DNA of 64,000 bases from Schaalia radingae (GCF_900106055.1 NZ_LT629792.1:1054001-1118000), one strand, 5' to 3'; shown: positions 25,927 to 36,060, numbered from the stretch's first letter. Notes: generated by a model not told the origin, from the sequence alone. Numbers and translations are program-made.

Positions 25927-27816
25927 ATGGTTCTTCCAGACAGTGCCGACGAGTTGCCGATTTTGTCGCATATCGACGGGCCTGACGACGTCCAGCATCT
26001 GACCACGTCGCAGGCCGTTGACTTGGCTGACGAAATCAGGCGTTACCTCATTGCGTCCGTGTCACGTACGGGCGGGCATATGGGACCCAACCTGGGTGTG
26101 GTGGAGCTGACGATTGCGCTGCACCGCATCTTCAACTCACCTACCGACTCGATGATCTTCGACACAGGTCACCAGGCCTACGTCCATAAGCTCCTGACAG
26201 GGCGCAAAGACTTTTCACATCTGCGCGAGGCGGGGGGACTGTCCGGATACCCCTCGCGCGCCGAATCAGAGCACGACATCGTGGAAAATTCCCACGCCTC
26301 GACAGCGCTGTCGTGGGCTGACGGCATTTCGCGCGAAAAGACACGCACCGGGAATACATCCTGGACAGTGGCAGTCATCGGAGACGGGGCGCTCACCGGC
26401 GGTATGGCATGGGAAGCACTGAACAACATCGCTGAGCAACCTCACCGCAACATCGTCATCGTGGTGAACGACAATGGCCGCTCCTATGCTCCTACCATTG
26501 GCGGTATGGCGCACCATCTGGATGCGCTGCGCACCTCGGAGCAATATGAGCGCGCCTTGTCATGGACGAAGAAAACACTGCTGGGAATGGGGGAGCCTGG
26601 GCGTGCTGCCTTCGAAGCGCTGCACGGACTGAAAGTGGGAATCAAGGACGTGTTGGCGCCACAGGTCATGTTCGAGGATCTGGGGCTGAAGTATCTGGGA
26701 CCGATTGACGGGCATGACATCGTTGCGATGGAAACCGCGTTGACGCGGGCGCGCAGCCTGCACCAGGCCGTCATTGTCCACGCCATCACGCAGAAGGGGC
26801 GCGGATACCGACCGGCGGAAAAAGACATCGCAGACCGCTTCCATGCGGTCGGCAAAATCCACCCGGAAACGGGCCTGCCGATCAAACCCGCGCGCTTTGG
26901 GTGGACCAGCGTCTTTGCCGACGAAATCGTGAAGATCGCCCGCGAACGTGAAGATGTTGTCGGCATTACTGCAGCGATGAAACTGCCGGTGGGACTGGGC
27001 CCGCTGTCAGATGAATTCCCCGACCGCGTCATCGACGTCGGCATTTCTGAACAGCATGCCGTCACCAGCGCAGCCGGGATGGCCTTCATGGGTGCACACC
27101 CCGTTGTCGCGTTGTACGCCACGTTCCTGAACCGCGCGTTCGACCAGGTCCTCATGGACGTGGCGCTGCACCATGCGGGCGTGACCTTCATCCTTGACCG
27201 TGCCGGCATCACCGGAGCGGATGGGCCCTCGCACAACGGCATGTGGGATATCGCATTGTTGTCGATCGTGCCGGGACTGCAGATAGCGACCCCTCGTGAC
27301 GAGGAAACTCTGCGGGCAGCGCTGCGTCGCGCCAATGACATTGCTGATGCTCCCACCGTAGTGCGTTACCCGAAAGGCCCGCTGCCGCAGCCGATCCCTG
27401 CGCTGCGCAGCGTCGGCCCGGTCGACATTGTGCACGAGGGAGGCGACGGGGAAACGAAAATCCTGATCGTCGCCCTGGGCGCCATGGTCGCCCAGGCGAT
27501 TGACGCCTCGAAGCAATTGGCCTCAGATGCGACGGTATGCGTTGCTGCCCCGACGTGGATTCAGCCCGTACCCGATGAACTGGTGGCGATGAGCCGCGAC
27601 TATGACCTGGTTGTCACCGTGGAAGACGGCGTCGTGCGAGGAGGCTTCGGATGGGCACTGTCGCAGGACACAGATGTGCCGGTGATTCCGATGGGGATTC
27701 CCGATGAGTTCCTCGCGCACGACTCGCGCGCTCACATTCAGCACGAGATCGGCCTGGACGCTGCCGGCATCGTGCGTAGCGTGCGCGACTACCTCAAAGC
27801 GTCGAACAGACACTGA
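25927..27816 (+). CDS. dxs: 1-deoxy-D-xylulose-5-phosphate synthase
   Basis: 629 residues. Thiamine-diphosphate binding is shown by GDGALTGGMAWEALN near 153-167 and by HNDNG-type VVNDNGRSYAP; the catalytic glutamate is Glu375 in GISEQHAVTSAAGMA. N-terminal GHMGPNLGVVELT and FDTGHQAYVHKLLTGR are also diagnostic. The enzyme condenses pyruvate and glyceraldehyde 3-phosphate, the first step of the methylerythritol phosphate isoprenoid pathway, and also feeds thiamine and pyridoxal synthesis. The 3' end overlaps the convergent RNase D gene by 28 bases. Proximity to RNase D and DUF3000 genes mirrors M. tuberculosis dxs1-Rv2681-Rv2680. Confidence 0.96.
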   Translation: MVLPDSADELPILSHIDGPDDVQHLTTSQAVDLADEIRRYLIASVSRTGGHMGPNLGVVELTIALHRIFNSPTDSMIFDTGHQAYVHKLLTGRKDFSHLREAGGLSGYPSRAESEHDIVENSHASTALSWADGISREKTRTGNTSWTVAVIGDGALTGGMAWEALNNIAEQPHRNIVIVVNDNGRSYAPTIGGMAHHLDALRTSEQYERALSWTKKTLLGMGEPGRAAFEALHGLKVGIKDVLAPQVMFEDLGLKYLGPIDGHDIVAMETALTRARSLHQAVIVHAITQKGRGYRPAEKDIADRFHAVGKIHPETGLPIKPARFGWTSVFADEIVKIAREREDVVGITAAMKLPVGLGPLSDEFPDRVIDVGISEQHAVTSAAGMAFMGAHPVVALYATFLNRAFDQVLMDVALHHAGVTFILDRAGITGADGPSHNGMWDIALLSIVPGLQIATPRDEETLRAALRRANDIADAPTVVRYPKGPLPQPIPALRSVGPVDIVHEGGDGETKILIVALGAMVAQAIDASKQLASDATVCVAAPTWIQPVPDELVAMSRDYDLVVTVEDGVVRGGFGWALSQDTDVPVIPMGIPDEFLAHDSRAHIQHEIGLDAAGIVRSVRDYLKASNRH

Positions 27817-29024
27817 GATACCAGCTCACGCTGCCAGGCGCGTGCGCCGCCCTCGTCCAATCGCTGATCGAGCGCCTCGGGGGTGAGCGGCTTGAGGGGA
27901 GCCCAGCACACGAAACGCTGCACGCGCGGCTCCAGGACAACTTCGGGTGCCAGCCCGAGCTGTTCGGCAACACCGGCGACCGCTTCACGAACCGCGAGCA
28001 GACGCTCATGTGCGTGTTCGTCGAGACGCTGCCACAGGCGCGCTTCCGGAATCGTGCCGGCAGGATGTGTAACGCGTTTGGGTGGCAGCTGGTCTTCTGG
28101 CATGCGCCTGGCGCGTTCAATCGCATCGAGGAAGTCCGTCGTATATGGACGGGTGATGGGAGAGCGGAAGGAATCCAGTGAGCGCAGCTGGCGACGATTG
28201 GTCGGTGGGCGCTGAGCGGCTTTCAGCAGGTCAGAATTGCGGACGACGCGCGTGCGTTCCAGGTCTTTGTCGCGGGCGATCTCTTCACGCGTGAGCCACA
28301 GTTCGCGGGCAACGGCCAGCGCTCGGCGGGAGCGCAGTTTGCCCAGGCCTTTGATACCGCGCCAGTGATGCGTCTTCGGAGTCGGAGCAGGGGCGTGCAG
28401 CACGTGGGCGAATTCCTCCTGTGCCCACTCCCAGCGATCCATGTCGTGCAGCGTGATCGAGAGCCGCCGGTACAGTTCTGTCAGAAATTCCACGTCCAGT
28501 GCGGCATAGCGCAGCCAGTCGGTGGGCAGCGGTCGCACCGACCAGTCGGATGCCTGATGGTCCTTGGCTAATGAAAATCCCAGTACCTGTTCGCACACGG
28601 CTGCCAGACCGAAACGTTGCAATCCGATGAGGCGTGCCGCAACTTCGGTGTCAAACAGGTCAGTGGTGTGCAGGTTCAGGTCACGCAGATTGGTCAGATC
28701 CTGGCTGGCGTCGTGCAGGATCCACGTGGCATCCAGTGCCGGTGCCAGGGCTGACAGGTCAGGCAGCGCATGCGTATCAATCAGGTACGTTCCGACATCT
28801 TCGCGCCGGATCTGCACTAGGTAGGCGTTCGTCGTATAGCGGAAGCCATGGGCACGTTCCACATCGAGGGCGACCGGCTGGGTGGAGGCTCCCAACTCAG
28901 CGGCAACCCCCTCAAGGGCGTCTGTAGCGTCAATGACTGAGGGAACGCCGTCGCGCAAACGGCTGACAGTGGGGGGATCGTCCGTGTTCCCGCGCGGCAG
29001 ACCGCCGGGATTATCAACGAGCAT
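27789..29024 (-). CDS. RNase D-like 3'-5' exonuclease with HRDC domain
   Basis: 411 residues. The DEDDy exonuclease motifs are visible as ALDVERAHGFRY (Exo I near 53), LHDASQDLTNL (Exo II near 104) and YAALDVEFLTELY (Exo III near 193), with HRDC-like helices from about 220 (WRGIKGLGKLRSRRALAVARELW) onward. Relatives trim RNA 3' ends such as tRNA precursors. It is the actinobacterial family represented by Rv2681. The start overlaps the end of DUF3000 by 11 bases, so the two are coupled. Activity on a particular RNA is not demonstrable from sequence. Confidence 0.87.
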   Translation of the reverse strand: MLVDNPGGLPRGNTDDPPTVSRLRDGVPSVIDATDALEGVAAELGASTQPVALDVERAHGFRYTTNAYLVQIRREDVGTYLIDTHALPDLSALAPALDATWILHDASQDLTNLRDLNLHTTDLFDTEVAARLIGLQRFGLAAVCEQVLGFSLAKDHQASDWSVRPLPTDWLRYAALDVEFLTELYRRLSITLHDMDRWEWAQEEFAHVLHAPAPTPKTHHWRGIKGLGKLRSRRALAVARELWLTREEIARDKDLERTRVVRNSDLLKAAQRPPTNRRQLRSLDSFRSPITRPYTTDFLDAIERARRMPEDQLPPKRVTHPAGTIPEARLWQRLDEHAHERLLAVREAVAGVAEQLGLAPEVVLEPRVQRFVCWAPLKPLTPEALDQRLDEGGARAWQRELVSQCLFDALR

Positions 29025-29583
29025 CCGTATTCAAAACCTCATGTAGAAACTGATCTGACTCAACGCCGGCAACGTGGCACAACAGGGAATTCCAGGCTAC
29101 AAGGTGTTCGCCCAGATATGGAGTCGACGGAGTCCACGAGGCCCGCAGTTCGACGTACAAGGTGGATCCGCGCAACGTGAGACCCCCGAAAGATTCGGAA
29201 ACTTCCCGCGTCACGGTGCCGGTCATGTCATGATACCCAGCGCCCGCATCTTCGAGGCAGTCGTGCGCCCAGTTCCACAGGCCTTCACCGATCATAGGGT
29301 CGTTGCCCATTTCGGGGTCGATCTGGGCGCGAAGCTGAGCGACAAGGCGGAACTGTCCGTTCCAGCCTGCTTGCGTGTCCGGGTCGAACAGGATGACGAA
29401 TCGGCCTGATCCCAAGGATTGATCGTGCGCGCGGTGCACGGTTCGCATGGCAAGCGCAGCGGTCCACGGAGCCAGCTTGCTTGGACCGGGCACCTCTTCA
29501 ATCTCCACATGAGGATTGATCGGTGCGTCACGAAGCGACAATAAAGCTGTGACAAACGCCTCAGGAAGTTGTTCCTCACCCAC
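29014..29583 (-). CDS. DUF3000 family protein
   Basis: 189 residues, GTG start. The family-typical parts are LPEAFVTALLSLRDAPINPHVEIEEVP-type N-terminus, APWTAALAMRT, and GSGRFVILFDPDTQAGWNGQFR. No membrane segment or catalytic motif. Matches DUF3000 (Rv2680 of M. tuberculosis), always next to the RNase D-like gene; function unknown. It begins 31 nt after the treZ stop. A TAGTGT box only 5 nt ahead of the GTG could be a promoter element, but readthrough from treZ is also possible. Confidence 0.82.
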   Translation of the reverse strand: MGEEQLPEAFVTALLSLRDAPINPHVEIEEVPGPSKLAPWTAALAMRTVHRAHDQSLGSGRFVILFDPDTQAGWNGQFRLVAQLRAQIDPEMGNDPMIGEGLWNWAHDCLEDAGAGYHDMTGTVTREVSESFGGLTLRGSTLYVELRASWTPSTPYLGEHLVAWNSLLCHVAGVESDQFLHEVLNTDAR

Positions 29584-29614
29584 CCCTTCACACTAAGAGG
29601 GCGCAGCGGTGGAT

Positions 29615-31315
29615 TCAGTCAGGCACGCCGACCCATTGCCAGACCCGCACGGCGGCGCCCTTCTGATCAGGGAAGGATGCCAGCAGGGAACCAATATGCC
29701 CACCGTTTTCACGCGGCCAATCGTGACTGTCTGCAGCCGGAAGTGCGTCACCGTTCATATCGGCCTCGACCGCGACAGCACCATTGATCATGCGCACAAT
29801 GTCACCCTCGTGAGTGACGCGTTGACAGACACCGTCACGCACGCCGGGCGCCGTGGCGCGCACATGAATCATCGAACGTGCCCACTCGAGCATGCGTCGG
29901 CATCTGCCGTCGCGCGGCTCACTCCAGTCCAGCACGCAATGGTCGACAGTCGTGCGCGAGGTTGGGTCGGGAACGTCTCCGCTCCAACCGTGCTCACTGA
30001 ATTCTTTTTGACGGCCCTCGCGCACGAGTTGGGCGCGCTCGTCGTCTTCCTGGTCGGCAAAGAATCGGAACGGTGTGCGCGTGCCCCATTCCTCACCCAT
30101 GAACAGCATGGGGGTAAAGGGGCTGAGCAGGATGATTGCTTCAGAGGCGGCCAGTTGTGCGTCGGAGAGCACCTGGCTGGGGCGGTCGCCTTGAGCGCGG
30201 TTGCCAACCTGGTCGTGATCTTGGGAAAAGACGACGAATTTGCGCCGATCCAGAGTGGCAGGAACGGGTGCACCCCAGTTTTGGTGGCGGAACGTCGAGT
30301 AGCGACCATCATGGTAGAAGACATTTTCCAGCACGGTTGCCAACGCGTGCGTATCGGCAAAATCACCGTAGTACCCGTCAATTTCGCCCGTGAGCGCCAC
30401 GTGCAGGGCGTGGTGGATGTCATCAGCCCACTGAGCGTCCATCCCCATACCGCCCTCACTGGTGGGCATCACCATCGAAGGCTGGTTGAGGTCAGATTCG
30501 GCAATGAGCGTCATCGGGCGCCCCTCGTCGTGCGACCACTGGGCCACGCACTGTGATAGTTCTGCCAGCAGGTGTCGATCCGTCTCGTCGTGAATGGCGT
30601 GAACCGCATCCAGACGCAGCGCATCGGCATGCATGGTGATCAGCCAATGGCGACACACGTCAATAAGGTAGGCGCGCTGTTCGGGACCGTTCAAGTCCAG
30701 CACAGGCCCCCACGGTCCGGTCGCAGTGGGGTGGAAGTACGGTGCGAACATCGACAGGTAGTTGCCCCACACACCGAGGTGGTTGAGGACGACGTCGATG
30801 CACACATTCAGGCCGCGTTCATGGGCAGCGTTGACAAATTCGACGAGGGCATCCGGACCGCCGTAGGCTCGGTGAACGGCGAAAAGATCCACGCCGTCAT
30901 ACCCCCATCCGAACTCTCCGCTGAATTGTGCCAGCGGCATGAGCTCAACTGTGGTCACCCCCAGGTCACGCAGGTGGTCGAGGCGTTCGATGGCACTGAT
31001 CAGGGTGCCTTCAGCAGTGAACGTACCGACGTGGAGTTCATAGATGACGTTGCCCAGGACGGACGTGCCGGGCGATGCGACCCAGTGATGTCGTGAAGGA
31101 TCCCAACTGCGTGACAGACCATCAACCCCGTAAGGCTGGTAGAAGGATCGCGGATCAGGCAGCGGGTCAGAGCCATCGAGGCTGAAACCGTAATCTGTCC
31201 CATCGGGCAGATCAGGGCCGTCCCACCAGCCGCCAGCGGCGCGGCTCATGGGGCGCTGCGCGTCGGCCAGGACAAGGTCGACGCTCTGAGCATCCGGCGC
31301 CCACACCCGCGTCAC
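29615..31315 (-). CDS. treZ: Malto-oligosyltrehalose trehalohydrolase
   Basis: 566 residues, GH13 family. An N-terminal E-set-like domain (VWAPDAQSVDLVLAD) is followed by the TIM barrel with GYDGVDLFAVHRAYGG, the nucleophile segment DALRLDAVHAIHD, the acid/base LIAESDLN and SQDHDQVGNR. It releases free trehalose from the maltooligosyl-trehalose made by TreY. The GTG start overlaps the treY stop (GTGA). Together with treY and glgX it forms the TreYZ route, which makes trehalose from glycogen or maltodextrins in the cytoplasm. Confidence 0.95.
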   Translation of the reverse strand: MTRVWAPDAQSVDLVLADAQRPMSRAAGGWWDGPDLPDGTDYGFSLDGSDPLPDPRSFYQPYGVDGLSRSWDPSRHHWVASPGTSVLGNVIYELHVGTFTAEGTLISAIERLDHLRDLGVTTVELMPLAQFSGEFGWGYDGVDLFAVHRAYGGPDALVEFVNAAHERGLNVCIDVVLNHLGVWGNYLSMFAPYFHPTATGPWGPVLDLNGPEQRAYLIDVCRHWLITMHADALRLDAVHAIHDETDRHLLAELSQCVAQWSHDEGRPMTLIAESDLNQPSMVMPTSEGGMGMDAQWADDIHHALHVALTGEIDGYYGDFADTHALATVLENVFYHDGRYSTFRHQNWGAPVPATLDRRKFVVFSQDHDQVGNRAQGDRPSQVLSDAQLAASEAIILLSPFTPMLFMGEEWGTRTPFRFFADQEDDERAQLVREGRQKEFSEHGWSGDVPDPTSRTTVDHCVLDWSEPRDGRCRRMLEWARSMIHVRATAPGVRDGVCQRVTHEGDIVRMINGAVAVEADMNGDALPAADSHDWPRENGGHIGSLLASFPDQKGAAVRVWQWVGVPD

Positions 31316-33819
31316 GAGAGTTTCTCCACAACCACGACGTTGTCGTCACTCATCACATCAGCCAGGCTCAAACCGTTGCCGTCAGTGACGTCGAATCGTC
31401 GCCCTGACATGATGTCCTGCCATGAGCCGGCTGGAAGGTAGACACGATGATCCCCCCAGCCGCCGATCTGACGCAGTGCCCTGAGCAGTCGCACAGCGAT
31501 GACACACACGCGTGGGCCGTCCTGGTCGCCGCGTGCATACGCGATCGCATGTCCGGTGGTTGTTGCCAGTGGTGTATACGTTGCGTGTGCGGATACGAAT
31601 GCGTCGCGGTGGCGGCTGCGAAGCTTCAGGATGGCGCGGGTCAGGCGCACTTTTCGACCCTCGAGAGTCTGCTCGTCTGAATCCAGCAACCGCCCGAGTC
31701 GTTCAAAATCAACCGGACGTCGGTTATCCGGATCAACCAGGGAAGTCGCCAGCCCCTCGGAACCCTGATACACATCAGCCACTCCAGGAACCGTCAATTG
31801 CAGGGCTTTCGTCACTTCGATGCAGCAGTTGCGAACCGGCTCCGTCAGCTCATGAAAGCGTGTGAGCAGTTCGGTGATCGAGGAATCAGCGAGTACCTGG
31901 CGGGCAAAGTCAAACAGCTCCTCTTCCCGTTCTTCATCAGGATGCGTCCATGTCGTCCACGTTTTCTGTTCCCGCACTGCCTTTTGCAGGTAGTCAGTCA
32001 GGCGCTCCTGCGTCATCGGGTCGGACTCACACCACGTGGTCGCGGCAAGTGTCTGCCACAGGAGGTTTTCCGTGCGCCCATCCAGCGTGAGTGGCCGGTA
32101 TTCGGCGCTGGTCAGACGTAGCTGCTGGACGAGGGAGACCCATTGACTGGGATATGACGTGACGGCGGCCAGTGTGGCTCGCACATCTTCACCACGCTTG
32201 GAATCGTGGGTCGTTCCGCATGTCATGGTCGCCGGCCACGACGACTGCAATGCACTTTCGAACGCATGGAACATGTCCAGGTTGATACCGAAATGGGTGG
32301 GGTTGCCTCCCACTTCAGTCAGTGCGCACAGGTGGGTCCAACGGTAGAACGCGGTGTCTTCGACACCCTTTGCCATGACCGCACCGCATACCTGCTGGAA
32401 CCGCACCGGCACTTCGTCGCGGCGCTCATCGGAGGATGCCAGACCTGCCGTGCCGATTTCGTCGCCCAGGATGAGCGCAATGAGCACATCCATCGTGTCC
32501 TCAATGCCGTCAAACCCTGAGTCACGCAACTCGCGCAGCGAACGGTCACGCACCTCGGTCATCTCATCGCGCGCCCACTGCGGGGTGGGGGATCCGGGCA
32601 CCACGTAGATCCGGTAGCGATCCATATTCATCACGAGGGCGCCTAGGCAGCGTTCGAAGGTACGCATCGTATGGTCACGCAGACGCAGGTCCTGTTGGCA
32701 AATTTCCCAGATCAACGAGGCCAGGCGGTGCAGCTCAGCTGCCAGCGAGGTGCGAATGATCTGCCGTTTCGATTCGTGTTCGAGCCGCGCAAAGTCCGCC
32801 GGTGAATCTTCGGTCAGCTCCTGCATGATGGCACCCATCGGCATGTTCGCTCGCGGATCGACCTGCAGGGAGTTGATGCGCCATGCGGTGTCATAGCCTG
32901 TCGTTCCGGCAACATCCCAATCAGAGGGCAAGTGCTCTTCGCCTTCGAGAATCTTTTCAGCAGCAATCCAGGCGCCGCCGGTGCGTTGGCTCAGACGCTG
33001 GAAATAGCCGCGCGGATCAGCCAGGCCATCAGGATGATCCACTCTGAACGCGTCAATGAAGCCTTCGTCGAACAGGTCGAACAGCAGGTGATGAGTCGCC
33101 TCGAACACGTCTTCACGCTCGACACGTAAACCTGCCAGCGTATCCACGTCAAAGAAACGGCGGTAGTTGAGTTCCTCGTCACCGACCATCCAGTGAGCCA
33201 GGCGGTAATGCTGGCGCTCCAGCAGAACTTCCAACGGGAGGAACTCGGTTCCCTCCGCCAGGGGGAACACGTGATCGAAGTAGCGCAGGACAGGTTGCTC
33301 ACCGTATTCCGGCTCAGTTGGAACCACCATTGATTCCACGTGTAGGTCACCGGCGGAGAGCACCTGGCCGATGCGCGCACCCAAAATCGGCATCAAAATG
33401 GGCTGATCTGTCGCCACGTCGAACCAGCGTGCGCGCGGTGACTCGGCGCCCCGTTTCAGCACTGACCACATGGCGCGGTTCTGCCACACCGGAGTGGGCA
33501 CAGCCATGTGATTCGGCACGATATCGACCACGACGTGCAGGCCGAGGGCGTGCGCGGCGCGCGCAAAATCTTCAAACCCTTCACGCCCACCCAGCTCCGC
33601 GTTGACATGGGAGTGGTCCACCACGTCGTACCCATGCCGGGAACGCTTGACAGGCTGCAGGATAGGGGAGAGGTAAACATCCGTGGCTCCCAGACGGCGA
33701 ATATGCTCGAGGACACCACGGGCGTGTTCAAATGTGAAATCCGGAGTGAGCTGGAGTCGATACGTCGACAGTGGAGTGTATCGAGATGACGGGGGAACGT
33801 GGGGATGAAGATCAGACAT
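31312..33819 (-). CDS. treY: Malto-oligosyltrehalose synthase
   Basis: 835 residues, GH13 family. Diagnostic parts: TYRLQLTPDFTFEHA and VYLSPILQPVKRSRHGYD near the N-terminus, the nucleophile in AFRVDHPDGLADP, the acid/base in IAAEKILEGEEHLP and GTTHDSKRGEDVRA. It turns the reducing-end alpha-1,4 bond of maltodextrins into an alpha-1,1 bond. The length is above that of many TreY proteins (about 720-780) because of inserts in the second half. One nucleotide separates it from the glgX stop; stop and start of treZ overlap, so all three genes form one operon. Confidence 0.95.
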   Translation of the reverse strand: MSDLHPHVPPSSRYTPLSTYRLQLTPDFTFEHARGVLEHIRRLGATDVYLSPILQPVKRSRHGYDVVDHSHVNAELGGREGFEDFARAAHALGLHVVVDIVPNHMAVPTPVWQNRAMWSVLKRGAESPRARWFDVATDQPILMPILGARIGQVLSAGDLHVESMVVPTEPEYGEQPVLRYFDHVFPLAEGTEFLPLEVLLERQHYRLAHWMVGDEELNYRRFFDVDTLAGLRVEREDVFEATHHLLFDLFDEGFIDAFRVDHPDGLADPRGYFQRLSQRTGGAWIAAEKILEGEEHLPSDWDVAGTTGYDTAWRINSLQVDPRANMPMGAIMQELTEDSPADFARLEHESKRQIIRTSLAAELHRLASLIWEICQQDLRLRDHTMRTFERCLGALVMNMDRYRIYVVPGSPTPQWARDEMTEVRDRSLRELRDSGFDGIEDTMDVLIALILGDEIGTAGLASSDERRDEVPVRFQQVCGAVMAKGVEDTAFYRWTHLCALTEVGGNPTHFGINLDMFHAFESALQSSWPATMTCGTTHDSKRGEDVRATLAAVTSYPSQWVSLVQQLRLTSAEYRPLTLDGRTENLLWQTLAATTWCESDPMTQERLTDYLQKAVREQKTWTTWTHPDEEREEELFDFARQVLADSSITELLTRFHELTEPVRNCCIEVTKALQLTVPGVADVYQGSEGLATSLVDPDNRRPVDFERLGRLLDSDEQTLEGRKVRLTRAILKLRSRHRDAFVSAHATYTPLATTTGHAIAYARGDQDGPRVCVIAVRLLRALRQIGGWGDHRVYLPAGSWQDIMSGRRFDVTDGNGLSLADVMSDDNVVVVEKLS

Positions 33820-33820
33820 G

Positions 33821-35932
33821 TCACTGTCCCAACGGATTCAGCAGAATCATCGTGGTGCGGCCGGGCAGCGTGATTGAGTCACCGGACTGGTACTTACTGT
33901 GATCATCATCGTCACCCGTGTTGATCACCGTTGTCCAGGTCTTGCCATACGTCTGGTTCGGAATGGTGAATTCAACGGAGTCAGGAGACGCGTTGATCAT
34001 CAGCAGGAAATCATCATCGGTGATCGTGTTGCCCTCAGGGTCGGGTTCCTGAATGGCGTTACCGTTGTAGAAGACCATCGTGGAGCGAGCCCATGCCTGG
34101 TTCCACTCGTCTTCCGTCATGTGAGTGCCGGCAGGGGTGAACCATTCGATCTCGCCCAGCTCCGATTCACCGCCGCGCGTTGCCGGCCCTTTCAGGAAGC
34201 GTCGGCGGCGCAGAACGGGGTGATCACGTCGCAGGTGGACGAGGCGCTGAGAGAAAGCGAGCAGTTTGCGCTGCCAGTCCTCCAGATCCCAGTGCATCCA
34301 TGACAGCTCATTGTCCTGGCAGTACACGTTGTTATTGCCCATCTGCGTGCGTCCGATTTCGTCACCGTGAGCCAGCATGGGCAGACCCTGCGAGCAGAAA
34401 AGAGTGGTGAGTAAATTGCGAATCTGGCGCTGGCGGAGCTCCTGAATGCCCGGATCATCCGTCGGACCTTCCGTTCCGCAGTTCCAGGAGCGGTTATTGG
34501 ACGAGCCGTCATTGTTGTCCTCACCGTTTGCCTCGTTATGTTTGCCGTTATAGGACACGAGGTCACGCATGGTGAAGCCGTCATGAGCGGTGATGAAGTT
34601 GACCGAGGCGACAGGGCGCCGTCCTGAATGCTCATAGAGGTCAGCACTGCCAGCCAGACGGGAGGCAAAACTGGACAGGGACGAGAACTCCCCGCGCCAG
34701 AAATCGCGCACAGCATCGCGGTATTCACCGTTCCATTCGGACCACAGGGGAGGGAAGCCTCCTACCTGGTAGCCATTGGAGCCGACATCCCACGGCTCAG
34801 CGATGAGTTTGACCTGGCTGATCACCGGATCCTGGTGGATCAGGTCAAAGAAAGTCGAGGCGTGGGAGACCTCGTCAAACTGGCGTGCCAGTGTCGTTGC
34901 CAGGTCGAAGCGGAAGCCGTCGACATGCATGTCAGTGACCCAGTAACGCAGCGAATCCATGATGAGCATCAGGACCGAGATCGAGGACATGAGCAGGGAA
35001 TTGCCTGTGCCGGTGGTGTCGAAGTAATGCCTCAGATCATCGGGAACGAGGCGATAGTACTTCGCGTTATCGAGGCCCTTGAGTGACAGCGTCGGCCCCA
35101 TGTGGTTACCTTCAGCGGTGTGGTTGTACACCACGTCGAGGATGACTTCGATACCGGCCGCGTGGAGCGTCTTCACCATGTTCTTGAACTCGGTGACCTG
35201 CCCGCCGAGCTGACCCGACGATGAATAGGCGTTGTGCGGGGCGAAAAATCCGATGGTGTTGTAACCCCAGTAATTCGACAGGTCACGAGCCTGCAGGGAT
35301 GGGTCATTGACGAACTGGTGGATCGGCATCAGTTCAATGGACGTGATGCCAAGATCCTGCAGGTGTTTGATGATCGCCGGATGAGCGATCCCTGCGTAGG
35401 TGCCGCGCAGCTCTTCTGGCACGTCCGGGTGCAGCATGGTCATGCCGCGTACATGTGCCTCGTAAATGATTGTTTGGGAATACCCGTAGTTCGGGCGACG
35501 GTCATCGCCCCAGTCGAAGGACTCGTCGACGACGACGGAGAGCATCGTGTCGTGGACAGAGTCGTCGTGATTCGGTTGCGCTGGGTCGTTGAAGTTGTAG
35601 GAAAAGACCGAATTGGAATTGTTGATCTGCCCTTCAATTGCTTTCGCATAAGGGTCGAGCAGGAGTTTGGACGGGTCGCATCGATGTCCCTCGTCTGGCG
35701 CGTAGGGACCGTGGATGCGGTAGCCATAGCGCTGTCCGGGCCCTATGCCGGGCAGGTAGGCGTGCCACTGGTCATAATCGACCTCAGTGAGTTCAACTGT
35801 GGTTTCGTGACGATCCTCGTCAAGGAGACACAATTCAATGCGGTCCGCGATAGATGAATAAACTGCGAAATTTGTTCCATTGCCGTCATACATTGCGCCC
35901 AGCGGGTAGGCATGTCCTGGCCAAATATCCAT
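33821..35932 (-). CDS. glgX: Glycogen debranching enzyme GlgX/TreX
   Basis: 703 residues, typical for GlgX. N-terminal CBM48 module (PLGAMYDGNGTNFAVYSS), then a GH13 barrel with DVVYNHTAEGNHMGPTLS, nucleophile in GFRFDLATTL, acid/base in LIAEPWDVG and FITAHDGFTM. It cleaves alpha-1,6 branches of glycogen or limit dextrins and so supplies linear chains to TreY. It is the first gene of glgX-treY-treZ. The upstream 230 bp are AT-rich and carry an inverted repeat (separate entry). The ATG at 35932 begins the standard sequence MDIWPGHAYPLGA. Confidence 0.96.
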   Translation of the reverse strand: MDIWPGHAYPLGAMYDGNGTNFAVYSSIADRIELCLLDEDRHETTVELTEVDYDQWHAYLPGIGPGQRYGYRIHGPYAPDEGHRCDPSKLLLDPYAKAIEGQINNSNSVFSYNFNDPAQPNHDDSVHDTMLSVVVDESFDWGDDRRPNYGYSQTIIYEAHVRGMTMLHPDVPEELRGTYAGIAHPAIIKHLQDLGITSIELMPIHQFVNDPSLQARDLSNYWGYNTIGFFAPHNAYSSSGQLGGQVTEFKNMVKTLHAAGIEVILDVVYNHTAEGNHMGPTLSLKGLDNAKYYRLVPDDLRHYFDTTGTGNSLLMSSISVLMLIMDSLRYWVTDMHVDGFRFDLATTLARQFDEVSHASTFFDLIHQDPVISQVKLIAEPWDVGSNGYQVGGFPPLWSEWNGEYRDAVRDFWRGEFSSLSSFASRLAGSADLYEHSGRRPVASVNFITAHDGFTMRDLVSYNGKHNEANGEDNNDGSSNNRSWNCGTEGPTDDPGIQELRQRQIRNLLTTLFCSQGLPMLAHGDEIGRTQMGNNNVYCQDNELSWMHWDLEDWQRKLLAFSQRLVHLRRDHPVLRRRRFLKGPATRGGESELGEIEWFTPAGTHMTEDEWNQAWARSTMVFYNGNAIQEPDPEGNTITDDDFLLMINASPDSVEFTIPNQTYGKTWTTVINTGDDDDHSKYQSGDSITLPGRTTMILLNPLGQ

Positions 35933-36030
35933 ACTCTTAGATTGCCATGAAACCTCGAAAAGAGTGCGCTGAGCGTGGAAAATTGTGAAGCTGGTCGCGA
36001 AAATTCCTGCCCGAAGGTGGCGAAAAGTCG

Positions 36031-36060
36031 CGGAAAATGGCGGAATTTCGACATTTTCCG
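36031..36060. repeat. Perfect 9-bp inverted repeat in glgX/tRNA intergenic region
   Basis: CGGAAAATG (36031-36039) and CATTTTCCG (36052-36060) are exact reverse complements with a 12-nt spacer. The surrounding 35933-36165 gap is AT-rich with several GAAAA tracts and contains no open frame that looks coding. No T-tract follows on either strand, so it is not a typical intrinsic terminator; an operator or a structural element for glgX or the tRNA cluster is possible. Confidence 0.5.

Noticed and set aside
29609..30556. A 315-codon plus-strand open frame opposite treZ.
   Set aside because: No domain or ribosome binding site and complete overlap with the GH13 catalytic barrel on the other strand.
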